NCBI RefSeq assembly: GCF_024211275.1
Contig: NZ_JAMLDX010000012.1
Span: 61,855 to 125,854 of the forward strand
From: Sphingomonas tagetis
GTDB lineage: Bacteria; Pseudomonadota; Alphaproteobacteria; Sphingomonadales; Sphingomonadaceae
Length of the DNA stretch: 64,000 bases
Direction: 5' to 3'
The position numbers were made by a program, and so were the translations under genes. The notes under the pieces were generated by a model that was given only the letters and a program-made list of their open reading frames with translations, did not search any database and was not told the origin of the DNA. This document shows, one piece after another, positions 7,498 through 16,734 of this stretch (position 1 is the first letter of the stretch; the number at the start of each line of letters is the position of its first letter).

Positions 7498-8453
7498 TCC
7501 GGCTGCGCGCCGCGCTGGTGCTTGCGTCGGCGGCGGTGCTGACGGGCGGATGCGTGGCGGCAGCGATTCCGGTGATGGCGGGCGGCGTGATCGCACGCGA
7601 CAAGCTGCGCGATCGCGAAGCTGTCCGCAGACAGGCGGATGCGGCGAAGCGCGAAGCGGTGCCCGCGACGCTGAAGACGCAGGCCGCGCAGGATGCCGTG
7701 CGCGACGTCGGCACGGCAGCGTTGCCGTCGGCGGATCGCATCGTGCCGACGACGCTGACCGAGCTGCCGCGGCCGGATAGCGCAGCGGGTGAGGATGCGG
7801 CGGCGAGCCTGCAGGCTTATCAGGCGCTGTGGATCTATCTGTCCGCTCAGGCCGCCAAACGGCGGCGCGGCGAACCGCTGCGTTCGGTCGTTCTCGAGCC
7901 CGGATCGACGCTGGACGCGCCGCGCTATGTGCCGTGCGAGTCCAAGCCGCTCGCGATCCTGTTCGACCTTGACGAGAACCCGGCCAAGAGCGCGGACGCT
8001 GACGCGCGATGGCGGCGGTGGAAGGGCGACGGCAGCGACCCGCTCGTTGCGGTTCCGGGCGCCGTCGATGGCGTCGCGGCGGCGCGGCGCGAAGGGATCG
8101 CCGTGATTTTCACGAGCGCGCGCATGCCGGAGGGCGCGAGCGGCGTGGCGGCGGCGGTTGCTCGGCTGGGGCTTGGAGAAGTCGAGCCGGGCAAGACGCT
8201 GCAGCTGCGCGGTGGGTTGCCGGGCGACGGCGTCCGCCAGACCATCGCTGCCAGCTATTGCGTGGTCGCGATGGTCGGCGACGCGCTGGGCGATTTCAGC
8301 GACCTCTTCCCGCCGGCCGACGCGAGCGGTCGGCAGCCGGCCGCCGTGACCGAGACGATGGTCGCGCCGTTATGGGGCGCGGGCTGGTTCCTGCTCCCCA
8401 ACCCGGTGCGCAGCACCGCGGCGATTTCAACTGCTTCCAACGGAGAGAAGTGA
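7494..8453 (+). CDS. HAD-superfamily acid-phosphatase-like lipoprotein
   Basis: A 319-residue predicted exported protein. The N-terminus has a hydrophobic signal ending LTGGC, which could be a non-canonical lipobox (Cys about residue 20). A Lys/Ala-rich linker (about 30-75) leads to an HAD phosphatase core: catalytic FDLDEN, motif II in VIFTSAR, and [11 protein letters not shown] for the acidic Mg site. This resembles class B/C acid phosphatases such as lipoprotein e(P4). The GTG start at 7494 overlaps scoA by 4 bases, and its TGA overlaps the scoB ATG by 1 base, so it is translationally coupled to both. Substrate unknown. Confidence 0.75.
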   Translation: MIRLRAALVLASAAVLTGGCVAAAIPVMAGGVIARDKLRDREAVRRQADAAKREAVPATLKTQAAQDAVRDVGTAALPSADRIVPTTLTELPRPDSAAGEDAAASLQAYQALWIYLSAQAAKRRRGEPLRSVVLEPGSTLDAPRYVPCESKPLAILFDLDENPAKSADADARWRRWKGDGSDPLVAVPGAVDGVAAARREGIAVIFTSARMPEGASGVAAAVARLGLGEVEPGKTLQLRGGLPGDGVRQTIAASYCVVAMVGDALGDFSDLFPPADASGRQPAAVTETMVAPLWGAGWFLLPNPVRSTAAISTASNGEK

Positions 8454-9103
8454 TGCCCTGGACCCGTGACGAAATGGCCGCCCGCGCTGCCAAGGAGCTG
8501 AAGGACGGCTTTTACGTGAACCTCGGCATCGGCATCCCGACGCTGGTGGCGAACCATATTCCGGCGGGCGTCACGGTGACGCTGCAGTCGGAAAACGGCA
8601 TGCTCGGCATCGGCCCGTTCCCCTATGAAGGCGAGGAAGACCCCGACCTGATCAACGCCGGCAAGCAGACGATCAGCGAATTGCCGCAGTCGGTCTATTT
8701 CAGCAGCGCCGACAGCTTCGCGATGATCCGCGGCGGGCATGTCGATCTCACCGTGCTGGGCGCGATGGAAATCGCGCAGAATGGCGACATCGCCAACTGG
8801 ATGATCCCCGGCAAGATGATCAAGGGGATGGGCGGCGCGATGGACCTGGTCGCCGGGGTCAAGAAGGTGATCGTCGTGATGGAGCACAACGCCAAGGACG
8901 GCAGCCCCAAGTTCATCGGTGAATGCACGCTGCCGCTGACCGGCAAGAATGTCGTCGACATGATCGTGACCGATCTCGCCGTGTTCCAGCGCGCCGACCA
9001 TGACTCGCCGTTCCGCCTGATCGAGCTGGCGCCGGGCGTGACCGAAGAAGAGGTCGCCGCGAAAACGACGGCGAATTACGAAGTCGCGCTCGCGGCGGCG
9101 TGA
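8453..9103 (+). CDS. scoB: Succinyl-CoA:3-oxoacid CoA-transferase, subunit B
   Basis: Catalytic partner of ScoA. In this 216-residue protein the catalytic glutamate is in [14 protein letters not shown], where the substrate forms a glutamyl-CoA thioester. The opening [16 protein letters not shown] and the segment [23 protein letters not shown] are typical of the B subunit. The ATG overlaps the upstream HAD gene stop (TGATG) and is preceded by CGGAGAGAAG. The gene ends about 50 bases before a ferritin-like gene. Confidence 0.93.
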   Translation: MPWTRDEMAARAAKELKDGFYVNLGIGIPTLVANHIPAGVTVTLQSENGMLGIGPFPYEGEEDPDLINAGKQTISELPQSVYFSSADSFAMIRGGHVDLTVLGAMEIAQNGDIANWMIPGKMIKGMGGAMDLVAGVKKVIVVMEHNAKDGSPKFIGECTLPLTGKNVVDMIVTDLAVFQRADHDSPFRLIELAPGVTEEEVAAKTTANYEVALAAA

Positions 9104-9157
9104 CGTCACATCCGCGCCGGTTCCGCTTGTGCGGGTACCGGCGCGGGCGTAGCGTCC

Positions 9158-9817
9158 ATGATTATGATTGCATGGTTCCGCCGCCGTTATCTGGACCTGC
9201 TCGGCTCCATCTACATTTATAACGAGCATCGCGGCTATACGAGCATCGATCGGGTGCTGGAGGCGGTGCGGGCGCGGGCGCCCGACGATCATGCGCTGAT
9301 CGCCGCGATCGAGAAGCACCGCGCCGACGAGCGCAAGCATTACCTGATGTTCAAGCGCTGGTTCGAGCTGCGCGGGCAAATGCCGCTGCGCATCGACCGC
9401 ACCTGCGGCCATATCGACCGCTTCGTCGAGATCATGTTCTGCCGCACGATCGACAATCTCGACACTGATCGCATCATCGCCGAGGACGCGCAGTTTGAAC
9501 GGCTGTGCCGGGTGATCTCGCTGACCGAGCAGCGCGGGTTCAGGCAGGTGGAAATCCTGTTGCGCCACCCGCTGGTGCGGCACGACAAGGCGCTGATCCG
9601 CATCTTTCAGGTGATTCACCGCGACGAGCCGAGCCATTGGGCGCCCTATGACGGCTGGCTGCGCGATCACGGCAAGCGCGAGCCGCGCTGGTGGGAGCGC
9701 GCGGTCGACGGGTTCATCCATTCCGAACTGCTGTTCCTCAAGCTGCCGGCTTTGTTCCTCAATCCGCGGCTGCGGCGGCGCGACACCTGGGCGGACGCGG
9801 GCGAGGCTGCGATCTAA
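9158..9817 (+). CDS. Ferritin-like domain protein, unknown function
   Basis: A 219-residue helical protein with metal-ligand type spacing: ExH near residue 22 (YNEHRGY), EKHRADERKHY near 59 (E..H..E..H), and H..DEPSH near 165. This pattern fits a ferritin-like or rubrerythrin-like four-helix bundle that could hold a di-iron centre. The C-terminus is hydrophobic then basic (FLKLPALFLNPRLRRR), so it may touch the membrane. Substrate and role are not known. ATG 9158 is used; an in-frame ATG two codons later is equally possible. It follows the CoA-transferase operon but may be separate. Confidence 0.65.
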   Translation: MIMIAWFRRRYLDLLGSIYIYNEHRGYTSIDRVLEAVRARAPDDHALIAAIEKHRADERKHYLMFKRWFELRGQMPLRIDRTCGHIDRFVEIMFCRTIDNLDTDRIIAEDAQFERLCRVISLTEQRGFRQVEILLRHPLVRHDKALIRIFQVIHRDEPSHWAPYDGWLRDHGKREPRWWERAVDGFIHSELLFLKLPALFLNPRLRRRDTWADAGEAAI

Positions 9818-9887
9818 GCCCAGCTTCGCCCTTGGAAACGTCGCCTGTGCTTGCCGCCGCGCAGCAAAGGCGTAAGGCGAGCGCATC

Positions 9888-11327
9888 ATGGCCAGCAAAC
9901 CGCTCACCCTCTACGAGAAGATCTGGGCCGCGCACGTCGTGGAGCGCCGCGACGACGGCACCTGCCTGATCTATATCGACCGCCACCTCGTCCACGAAGT
10001 GACCAGCCCGCAGGCGTTCGAGGGGCTTCGCATGGCCGGACGGCGCGTGCGGCGGCCCGACCTGACGCTGGCGGTGCCGGACCATAATCTGCCGACCACC
10101 GCGCGGATCGATGCGGCGGGCAACCGCCTGCCGATCGCCGACATCGAAAGCGCGCAGCAGCTCGCCGCGCTGGAGCGCAATGTTGCCGAATTCGGCATCG
10201 ACTATTTCGGCGCGACCGCGCCTGAGCAGGGCATCGTGCATGTCGTCGGGCCGGAACAGGGCTTCACGCTGCCCGGCACGACTCTCGTTTGCGGCGACAG
10301 CCACACCTCGGCGCATGGCGCGCTGGGGGCGCTGGCGTTCGGCATCGGCACGAGCGAAGTCGAGCATGTGCTCGCCACGCAGACGCTGCTGCTCAAGCAA
10401 TCCAAGACGATGGAAATTCGCGTCGATGGCACGCTGGGCTATGGCGTGTCGGCCAAGGATGTCGTGCTGGCGATCATCGGCAAGACGGGCGCGGCGGGCG
10501 GCACCGGCTATGTCGTCGAATATACCGGCGATGTGATCCGTGATCTCTCGGTCGAGGGGCGGCTGACGGTCAGCAACATGTCGATCGAGGGCGGCGCGCG
10601 TTCCGGCCTGATCGCGCCCGACGAGACCACTTACGCCTATCTCAAAGGGCGGCCGATGGCGCCGCAGGGCGAGAATTGGGACAGGGCGCTGGCGTGGTGG
10701 CGGACGCTGCCGACCGATGCTGGCGCGCAATACGACAAGGTCGTGCAGCTTCACGCGAGCGACATCTCGCCGTCGCTCACCTGGGGCACCAGCCCGGAGG
10801 ACGTCGTGCCGATCACTGGCGTGGTGCCCGATCCCGAGAGCTTCGCGGACCCCGCCAAGCGGATCGCCGCGCAGAAGTCGCTCGACTATATGGGTCTGAC
10901 GCCGGGCACGCGGATGCAGGACATCGCGGTCGAAAACATCTTCATTGGCAGCTGCACCAACAGCCGGATCGAGGATCTGCGTGCCGCCGCATCGGTGGTG
11001 AAGGGGCGCCACGTCGCCGACGGCGTGCGGCAGGCGCTGATCGTGCCCGGCTCTGGGCTGGTCAAGCGCCAGGCTGAGGCCGAGGGGCTCGACCGCATCT
11101 TCACCGAGGCGGGGTTCGAGTGGCGCGAGCCGGGCTGTTCGATGTGCCTGGCGATGAATCCGGACAAGGTGCCGCCGGGCGAACGCTGCGCTTCCACTTC
11201 GAACCGGAATTTCGTAGGACGGCAGGGTCCGGGGGCGCGTACCCACCTCGTCTCACCCGCAATGGCGGCGGCGGCGGCGGTGACTGGAAAGCTGACGGAC
11301 GTTCGGGACCTGATGGGTGCCCAATGA
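9888..11327 (+). CDS. leuC: 3-isopropylmalate dehydratase large subunit
   Basis: Isomerises 2-isopropylmalate to 3-isopropylmalate in leucine synthesis, as a heterodimer with LeuD. The 479-residue protein shows aconitase-type [4Fe-4S] ligands: a Cys in [12 protein letters not shown], a second in [11 protein letters not shown] and a third in [11 protein letters not shown]. The N-terminus [15 protein letters not shown] is typical. The ends of the leuC-leuD unit are separated by about 220 bases that hold a tiny secreted ORF. No leader peptide or T-box is visible upstream. Confidence 0.96.
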   Translation: MASKPLTLYEKIWAAHVVERRDDGTCLIYIDRHLVHEVTSPQAFEGLRMAGRRVRRPDLTLAVPDHNLPTTARIDAAGNRLPIADIESAQQLAALERNVAEFGIDYFGATAPEQGIVHVVGPEQGFTLPGTTLVCGDSHTSAHGALGALAFGIGTSEVEHVLATQTLLLKQSKTMEIRVDGTLGYGVSAKDVVLAIIGKTGAAGGTGYVVEYTGDVIRDLSVEGRLTVSNMSIEGGARSGLIAPDETTYAYLKGRPMAPQGENWDRALAWWRTLPTDAGAQYDKVVQLHASDISPSLTWGTSPEDVVPITGVVPDPESFADPAKRIAAQKSLDYMGLTPGTRMQDIAVENIFIGSCTNSRIEDLRAAASVVKGRHVADGVRQALIVPGSGLVKRQAEAEGLDRIFTEAGFEWREPGCSMCLAMNPDKVPPGERCASTSNRNFVGRQGPGARTHLVSPAMAAAAAVTGKLTDVRDLMGAQ

Positions 11328-11339
11328 GGGGAACGGCCG

Positions 11340-11459
11340 GTGAAGCGCGTATTGGTGATGCTGGTTGCAGGAACGGCGCTGAGTGGCGCAGCGGCGCTCT
11401 ATGCGACCGCGACGGCGCAGGCGGTGGAAACGCCCGTGCAGGCACGCGCCGCGCCCTGA
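11340..11459 (+). CDS. Tiny predicted secreted peptide between leuC and leuD
   Basis: A 39-residue ORF (GTG start) just 12 bases after leuC, preceded by GAGGGGAA. It reads as a basic start (VKRVLVML), a hydrophobic core ([20 protein letters not shown]) and a short tail. This is a textbook signal peptide with almost nothing after the predicted AQA cleavage site. I do not know its family. It could be a real small envelope peptide or chance, but the ribosome site and position in the leu operon support translation. Confidence 0.45.
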   Translation: MKRVLVMLVAGTALSGAAALYATATAQAVETPVQARAAP

Positions 11460-11550
11460 GCGCGCGGCACGTTCGAAACACGGCCGATCGCGAACGGGCG
11501 GCGGGCAACCGCGCGCCCGCATTGGCGCGTCAGGCATCGGGAGTCTGAAG

Positions 11551-12180
11551 ATGGAAGCGGTGAAGAAGGTCGAGGGCAAGGCCTATCCGTGGGGCGCCAA
11601 GAATATCGACACCGATATCATCATTCCGGCGCATTGGCTGAAGACGATCAGCCGCGAAGGGCTGGGCAGGGGCGCGTTCGAGAGCGTGCGTGCGCAGCCG
11701 GGTAACATCTTCGACGATCCCGCTTATGCCGGCTCGCCGATTCTGATCGCGGGCGACAATTTCGGCTGCGGGTCGAGCCGCGAGCATGCCGCCTGGGCGC
11801 TTGCCGACATGGGCATCAAGGCGGTGATTGCGCCGAGCTATTCCGACATTTTCTCGGGCAACGCCTTCAAGAACGGGATTGTCGCCGTGGTGCTGCCGCA
11901 GGAAGCGATCGACCGGCTGGTCGAGGTGGCGAAAACCGATGCGGTGACGATCGACCTCGAGACGATGACGGTCACCACGCCGTTTCAGGACCGCTTCGCA
12001 TTCGAGATGGACCCATTCCGCCGCGATTGCCTGATGCAAGGGCTGGACGAGGTCGGGCTGACGCTGGCAAGAGATACCGCGATTTCGAAATATGAGTCGT
12101 CGGCGGCGGAATCGCGGCCGTGGCTCGTGCGGGAGAGCAGTAATGCGGGCGTTGCTGTCGAAGCAGGTGGGCGGACCTGA
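11551..12180 (+). CDS. leuD: 3-isopropylmalate dehydratase small subunit
   Basis: Swivel-domain subunit of isopropylmalate isomerase, partner of LeuC. The 209-residue protein contains [14 protein letters not shown] near the N-terminus and the substrate-binding [13 protein letters not shown] motif (about residues 69-82). ATG 11551 follows GGGAG and gives the family length; a longer in-frame reading to 11383 is not conserved in character. Its last 38 bases overlap the start of the quinone oxidoreductase gene in another frame, so the two are probably co-transcribed. Confidence 0.95.
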   Translation: MEAVKKVEGKAYPWGAKNIDTDIIIPAHWLKTISREGLGRGAFESVRAQPGNIFDDPAYAGSPILIAGDNFGCGSSREHAAWALADMGIKAVIAPSYSDIFSGNAFKNGIVAVVLPQEAIDRLVEVAKTDAVTIDLETMTVTTPFQDRFAFEMDPFRRDCLMQGLDEVGLTLARDTAISKYESSAAESRPWLVRESSNAGVAVEAGGRT

Positions 12181-13144
12181 AACTCTAACGCTCGAAGAAT
12201 TGCCTGATCCGACCGTCGCGCCGGGCGAAGTGCTGGTCGCGGTCAAGGCGTGTGCGATCAACTATCCCGACGTCCTGATCATCGAGGACAAATACCAGTT
12301 GAAGCCGCCGCGCCCGTTCGCGCCGGGCAGCGAGATCGCCGGCGTGATCGAGGCGGTGGGAGGGGACGTAACTGCGCTCCGGATCGGCGATCGGGTGCTG
12401 GGCGCGACCGGGTTCAACGGGCTGTCGGAGAAGGTCGCGGTCGATCAGCGGCGGCTTTACCGAATGCCGGACGGCATGAGCTTCGAGCAGGGCGCGTCGC
12501 TGCTGATGACCTATGGCACCAGCATCCATGCGCTGCTCGACCGCGGGCATTTGAAGGCTGGCGACACGCTGCTGGTGCTGGGCGCGGCGGGCGGGATCGG
12601 GCTGTCGGTGATCGAACTCGGCAAGGCGTTCGGTGCGCGCGTGGTCGCGGCGGCATCGAGCGAGGAGAAGGCGGCGGCCGCACGCGCGGCGGGAGCGGAC
12701 GAGGTCTTGGTCTATGGCCGCGCGCCGTTCGACAAGGACCAGTCCAAGGCGCTTGCCGAGCAGTTCAAGGCAGCGGTCGGGCCGAATGGCGCGCAGGTCA
12801 TCTACGATCCCGTCGGCGGCGACTATGCCGAGCCGGCGCTGCGCTCGATCGGCTGGGAAGGGCGCTATCTGGTGGTCGGCTTTCCGGCGGGCATCCCGAA
12901 ACTGCCGCTCAACCTCACGCTCCTCAAAAGTTGCGACGTCTGCGGTGTGTTCTGGGGCGCCTTCGCGGCGCGCGATCCCAAGGCCAACGCGGCGCATGTC
13001 GAGCATCTGTTCCGGCTGTGGGAAGCGGGCAAGATCTCGCCCCATGTCAGCGAGACCTTCGCGCTGGAGGATGGCGGCAAGGCGATCGCGAAGCTCGCCG
13101 GGCGCGGCGCGATCGGCAAGCTGGTGGTGAGGGTGGCGAACTGA
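12143..13144 (+). CDS. NADPH:quinone oxidoreductase family protein (zinc-free MDR)
   Basis: A 333-residue medium-chain dehydrogenase/reductase of the quinone oxidoreductase type, expected to reduce quinones or enoyl substrates with NADPH. It has the GroES-like N-terminal domain ([17 protein letters not shown]) without the zinc-binding cysteines of alcohol dehydrogenases, and the Rossmann motif [25 protein letters not shown] at 12143 lies inside leuD; GGGAGAGCAG precedes it. The role in the leucine operon is not obvious. Confidence 0.88.
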   Translation: MRALLSKQVGGPETLTLEELPDPTVAPGEVLVAVKACAINYPDVLIIEDKYQLKPPRPFAPGSEIAGVIEAVGGDVTALRIGDRVLGATGFNGLSEKVAVDQRRLYRMPDGMSFEQGASLLMTYGTSIHALLDRGHLKAGDTLLVLGAAGGIGLSVIELGKAFGARVVAAASSEEKAAAARAAGADEVLVYGRAPFDKDQSKALAEQFKAAVGPNGAQVIYDPVGGDYAEPALRSIGWEGRYLVVGFPAGIPKLPLNLTLLKSCDVCGVFWGAFAARDPKANAAHVEHLFRLWEAGKISPHVSETFALEDGGKAIAKLAGRGAIGKLVVRVAN

Positions 13145-13148
13145 CCGT

Positions 13149-14693
13149 TCAGCGTGCTGCCGCCGCCAGTTGCCAGTTCACCGCGGCCTGACGCGCGAAC
13201 ACCTGGCTGAACTGGCGGAACGTGTCGGCGCCTTCGCCGGTCTGGCGCGCGGCGATCTGGCGAATATGCTCTCCAGCGCGGCGATAGAGCGTGCGCGAGC
13301 GCGGAAAATCACCGCGGTCCTGCGTATAGATCGCCCAGTTGGCCAGCGCCTGCACGGTCACCGGCACCGTCGGCCCGAACACGCGTTCGAACACCATTGC
13401 CGCGTCGCGATAATAGGGGCCGGCCTGCGCGGCGCGTCCGGTCTTCTCATAGAGGATCGCCATGTGCAGCTTCGCGTTCGCCGCCAGCGCGCCGCCCGGC
13501 GCGGCGATCTCGCCTTGCTTGATCGCATGGTCGAGCAGCGGTTCGGCCTCGGCATAGGCGCGCTGTTCGAGCTTCAACGAACCGAGCTTCAACGCCGACA
13601 CCAGCGTTAGTACCGAGGTGTCGCCCAACGCCGCGCGCGAAATATAATATCCGGCCTCCAGGAAGCTGCCGGCGAGATCGGCGCGGCCCTTTTCCAGCAA
13701 GGTCGAGCCGATATTGAGCGCGCTGACCGCGGTCAGCGGATGCCCGCCATAGACGCGCATCATGGTCATCGTTGCGTTGAGCTTGATCGTCAGCGCCTCG
13801 ACCACGCGGCCCTGCGCCTCCATCGAATCGGCGAGGTCGAGAACGGCCAGCGTAGATTCGAAGCCGTCCCGGCCATAGCCCGCTTCCTTCAGATCGGCGA
13901 TCGTCTGGTAGAGCTTCTCCGCTTCCTGCGCCTTCCCCGCCTTCTGCAGTGCGCGGGCGCGGCGCAGCATGGGGTTGGTGAAGCGCGCGTTATCGGCGGC
14001 GGCGAATTGCGCGATCACCTGATCCGCCACGGCGCTGGCCTCGGCGGCTGCCTTTTCATTGCCTTTCACCTCCGCCAGATCGACCAGCGCCTCGATCGCT
14101 TCGGCCAGCGAATCCTGATGGCCCGCGCCCAGCGCCTGGAAGAGGTTGATGCTCTGCATCAGCATCTTGGCACCGTCATCGGTGTTGCCGCGAATGATCT
14201 GTAGCGTCGCGACATTGAACGCCGCTTCGCCCATCTGCACCGAGGCCATCAGGTTGTTCGACTGGATCAGTCCGATCGCCTCGCCCAGCGCATCGACTGC
14301 CGGTTCCCAGCTGCCGGCGTAGATGCGTGCCTCGGCGACGACGAGCAGCGCTTCGACCGTCTTCATCGCAGGCAGTTTGCCCGCCTTCGATTTGGCCGCG
14401 AGTTCCACGCCGATCTTTTCCGCCTCGTTGTGACGGCCGATCTTAGCCAGCGCAAAGGCGCGCAGCACTGCCGCGTCGTGACAGCCGTCGGGGCGCTTGC
14501 ATTGCTTGAGTTCAGCGTCGAGGAGCTTGAGCCCCTGCAAGACCCGTCCCGACCGCACGGCCAGCTCGGCTTGTTCGGTCACCTCCCAGCGTCGCGCCAG
14601 TGCTGCGTCGGCGGTTTGCGGGACGGCGAGCGCCACAAGCAGCGACAGCGGTGCCGCAATGTGGACGGTAATTGCCTTCAAGCCGAGCAGCAT
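13149..14693 (-). CDS. Exported TPR-repeat protein
   Basis: A 514-residue protein with an N-terminal signal peptide (AAPLSLLVALAVPQTADA, about residues 12-30) and then helical repeats of tetratricopeptide type through most of its length (for example AEAEPLLDHAIKQG and AKLHMAILYEKTGRAAQAGPYY). It should be a periplasmic or surface scaffold; no catalytic domain is present. The design resembles the TPR half of sphingomonad TPR-CHAT proteins, but the CHAT protease part is missing and the protein ends shortly after the last repeat. It is convergent with the quinone oxidoreductase gene. Confidence 0.7.
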   Translation of the reverse strand: MLLGLKAITVHIAAPLSLLVALAVPQTADAALARRWEVTEQAELAVRSGRVLQGLKLLDAELKQCKRPDGCHDAAVLRAFALAKIGRHNEAEKIGVELAAKSKAGKLPAMKTVEALLVVAEARIYAGSWEPAVDALGEAIGLIQSNNLMASVQMGEAAFNVATLQIIRGNTDDGAKMLMQSINLFQALGAGHQDSLAEAIEALVDLAEVKGNEKAAAEASAVADQVIAQFAAADNARFTNPMLRRARALQKAGKAQEAEKLYQTIADLKEAGYGRDGFESTLAVLDLADSMEAQGRVVEALTIKLNATMTMMRVYGGHPLTAVSALNIGSTLLEKGRADLAGSFLEAGYYISRAALGDTSVLTLVSALKLGSLKLEQRAYAEAEPLLDHAIKQGEIAAPGGALAANAKLHMAILYEKTGRAAQAGPYYRDAAMVFERVFGPTVPVTVQALANWAIYTQDRGDFPRSRTLYRRAGEHIRQIAARQTGEGADTFRQFSQVFARQAAVNWQLAAAAR

Positions 14694-14751
14694 CGTCTCG
14701 ATCCCCCGAACGATCCCGGGAGGTTAGCGAGCGATGTTGCAAAGGAAAGCG

Positions 14752-15600
14752 TTACTTGCCGCCTTGCCGCCGCGCCATGAACGCGAGCCGTTCGAACAGC
14801 ATCACGTCCTGCTCATTCTTGAGCAGCGCGCCGTGGAGCGGCGGGATCGCCTTGGTCGGGTCGCGGTTCTGCAGCACGTCGAGCGGCATGTCCTCGTGCA
14901 GCAGCAGTTTGAGCCAGTCGAGCAGTTCGCTGGTCGACGGCTTCTTCTTGAGGCCGGGCACCTCGCGGATGTCGTAGAAGATGTCCATCGCCTTGCTGAC
15001 GAGGATCTTCTGGATGCCGGGGAAGTGGACGTCGACGATCGCCTGCATCGTCTCGCGGTCGGGAAATTTGATGTAATGGAAGAAGCAACGGCGCAGGAAC
15101 GCGTCGGGCAGTTCCTTCTCGTTGTTCGAGGTGATGACGACGATCGGGCGCTCGGCTGCGCGCACCGTCTCGTTGGTCTCATAGACGTGGAACGCCATGC
15201 GATCGAGTTCGTGGAGCAGGTCGTTGGGGAATTCGATGTCGGCCTTGTCGATCTCGTCGATCAGCAGCACGGGGAGCTGCGGCGAGGTGAACGCCTCCCA
15301 CAATTTGCCCTTGCGGATATAGTTGCCGATGTCGTGGACACGTTCGTCGCCGAGCTGGCCGTCGCGCAGCCGGGCGACCGCGTCATATTCGTATAGGCCC
15401 TGATGCGCCTTGGTCGTCGACTTGACGTTCCACTCGATCAGCGGCGCGCCGACCGCCTTGGCGATTTCATAAGCGAGGACGGTCTTGCCGGTGCCCGGCT
15501 CGCCCTTGACCAGCAACGGACGGCGCAGCGTGACGGCGGCGTTGACCGCGACCTTGAGGTCGTCGGTCGCGACATAATCCTGTGTGCCTTCGAAACGCAT
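14752..15600 (-). CDS. MoxR-family AAA+ ATPase
   Basis: A 282-residue MoxR ATPase, a chaperone-like AAA+ protein that usually works with a VWA-domain partner to assemble or activate protein complexes. Walker A is GEPGTGKT (33-40), Walker B is VLLIDEID (111-118), sensor 1 is VVITSNNEKELPDAFLRRC, and an arginine-finger region follows. No VWA partner is adjacent, unlike the usual moxR-vwa operon; an unknown gene and a hairpin repeat lie upstream. Cytoplasmic. Confidence 0.88.
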   Translation of the reverse strand: MRFEGTQDYVATDDLKVAVNAAVTLRRPLLVKGEPGTGKTVLAYEIAKAVGAPLIEWNVKSTTKAHQGLYEYDAVARLRDGQLGDERVHDIGNYIRKGKLWEAFTSPQLPVLLIDEIDKADIEFPNDLLHELDRMAFHVYETNETVRAAERPIVVITSNNEKELPDAFLRRCFFHYIKFPDRETMQAIVDVHFPGIQKILVSKAMDIFYDIREVPGLKKKPSTSELLDWLKLLLHEDMPLDVLQNRDPTKAIPPLHGALLKNEQDVMLFERLAFMARRQGGK

Positions 15601-15682
15601 GCCGGTTCCCGCGAGATTGGAAGATCGGGTAGGCGGTAGCGAGGTTTTGCGCCGCAGCGCAAGCGCGCTTTTGTTCGTAGAA

Positions 15683-15762
15683 CCGCACCAGCCCGCTCCC
15701 CCACCCGGCCTCCCACACGGTACCTTCGATGGGTGGCCGGGTGGGGGAGCGGGCTGGTGCGG
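15683..15762. repeat. Long palindromic intergenic repeat, copy 2
   Basis: Two 32-base arms (15683-15714 and 15731-15762) pair with a single mismatch around a 16-base loop. The inner 20 bases of the left arm are identical to copy 1 at 3108-3173, as are all 24 inner bases of the right arm. It lies between the moxR start and the end of the next minus-strand gene. There is no T tract. The outer 8 bp are unique to this copy within the window. Confidence 0.85.
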
Positions 15763-15790
15763 CCGAATGCGCCAGGCGCATTCGCAAAAG

Positions 15791-16456
15791 TCAGTGCCGG
15801 TCGCGGGCGCTCGCGCGGGCTTCGAGCAGGTCCCACAGGCCGCGATGTTGGGCGAGCATCTGCTGCGCGCCGAAAAGCATCGCGCGTTCGACCGAGAGAC
15901 GCGCGGCGAGCGCGTCGATCACGGTCGCGGTCTCGTACAGCGGCGGCAGCGGCGAGCCGGGCGGGTCGATGCCGAGGCGGCGCGCGGCGATGTCGAGCAC
16001 CGAGCGGATCGCCGGCCAGTCCATGATCAGCGCGAGCGCAGTGCCGTCGGCGCAGCCGGTGCGGTCGGACTGGGCGAGCATGTCGAGTGCGTGGCGCTGC
16101 GCGGCAACGGCGGCTTCCGAAGCGGCCTGCCCCGGCGTGCTGGGCAGCGGACCGGCGGCGGCGACGAGGCGGACGACGAAGGCGCGTTCGGCGGCAAAGG
16201 CGGGCATCACCTCGGCCAGCCAGGCGGAAGTGGCGGGTTCGCGCGAGTGCGATGCGGCCTGTTCGACCACGTCAGGATGGCGCGCGTGGAGCAGGCAGAG
16301 CTGATGCACCACGTCCGACAAGTCTCGCATCGCCGGCGTGCCGGTGCCCAGACGTGCGAGAAACCGATGGCTGGCGCTGCCATCCGCGGCGACGAGCGCC
16401 GTCAGGGTGCCCGACGCACCGCCCAATCCCGCAGTCTGGACCGAATCGAAAGCCAT
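15791..16456 (-). CDS. Conserved-looking helical protein of unknown function
   Basis: A 221-residue soluble, Ala-rich, largely helical protein that I do not place in a named family with confidence. Landmarks are MRDLSDVVHQLCLLHARHPDVVE (split near residue 50-75), WLAEVMPAFAAERAFVVRLVAAAGPLPSTPGQ, and QRHALDMLAQSDRTGCADGTAL. Repeated His and acidic residues in helices hint at metal or haem binding, but that is a guess. ATG 16456 was preferred over 16459 because of GGGG spacing. It is divergent from the chromate genes. Confidence 0.6.
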   Translation of the reverse strand: MAFDSVQTAGLGGASGTLTALVAADGSASHRFLARLGTGTPAMRDLSDVVHQLCLLHARHPDVVEQAASHSREPATSAWLAEVMPAFAAERAFVVRLVAAAGPLPSTPGQAASEAAVAAQRHALDMLAQSDRTGCADGTALALIMDWPAIRSVLDIAARRLGIDPPGSPLPPLYETATVIDALAARLSVERAMLFGAQQMLAQHRGLWDLLEARASARDRH

Positions 16457-16734
16457 CATATCCCCACGCTCGAACGCGCGCCGGAAAGCCCGTCGCGTGC
16501 CGATCTTGTGCAACCGGGGTCTATACCGAAGCGCGTAAAGACCTGGTTGATGCCGGGTTTACCGTTCGTGCAGCATTCGCAGGCGAGCAAATGACGGGGT
16601 ACGTCGCATCGGCTCAACCAAATCTCGATTGACAGGCGGGGCTGCCGCGCGCGAATTGGATGGCATGGGGATCGCGATCTCCCCACGAGGCGACAGCTGA
16701 AGAATCGCGTCCTGGCCATTTAGAAGGACGCATC

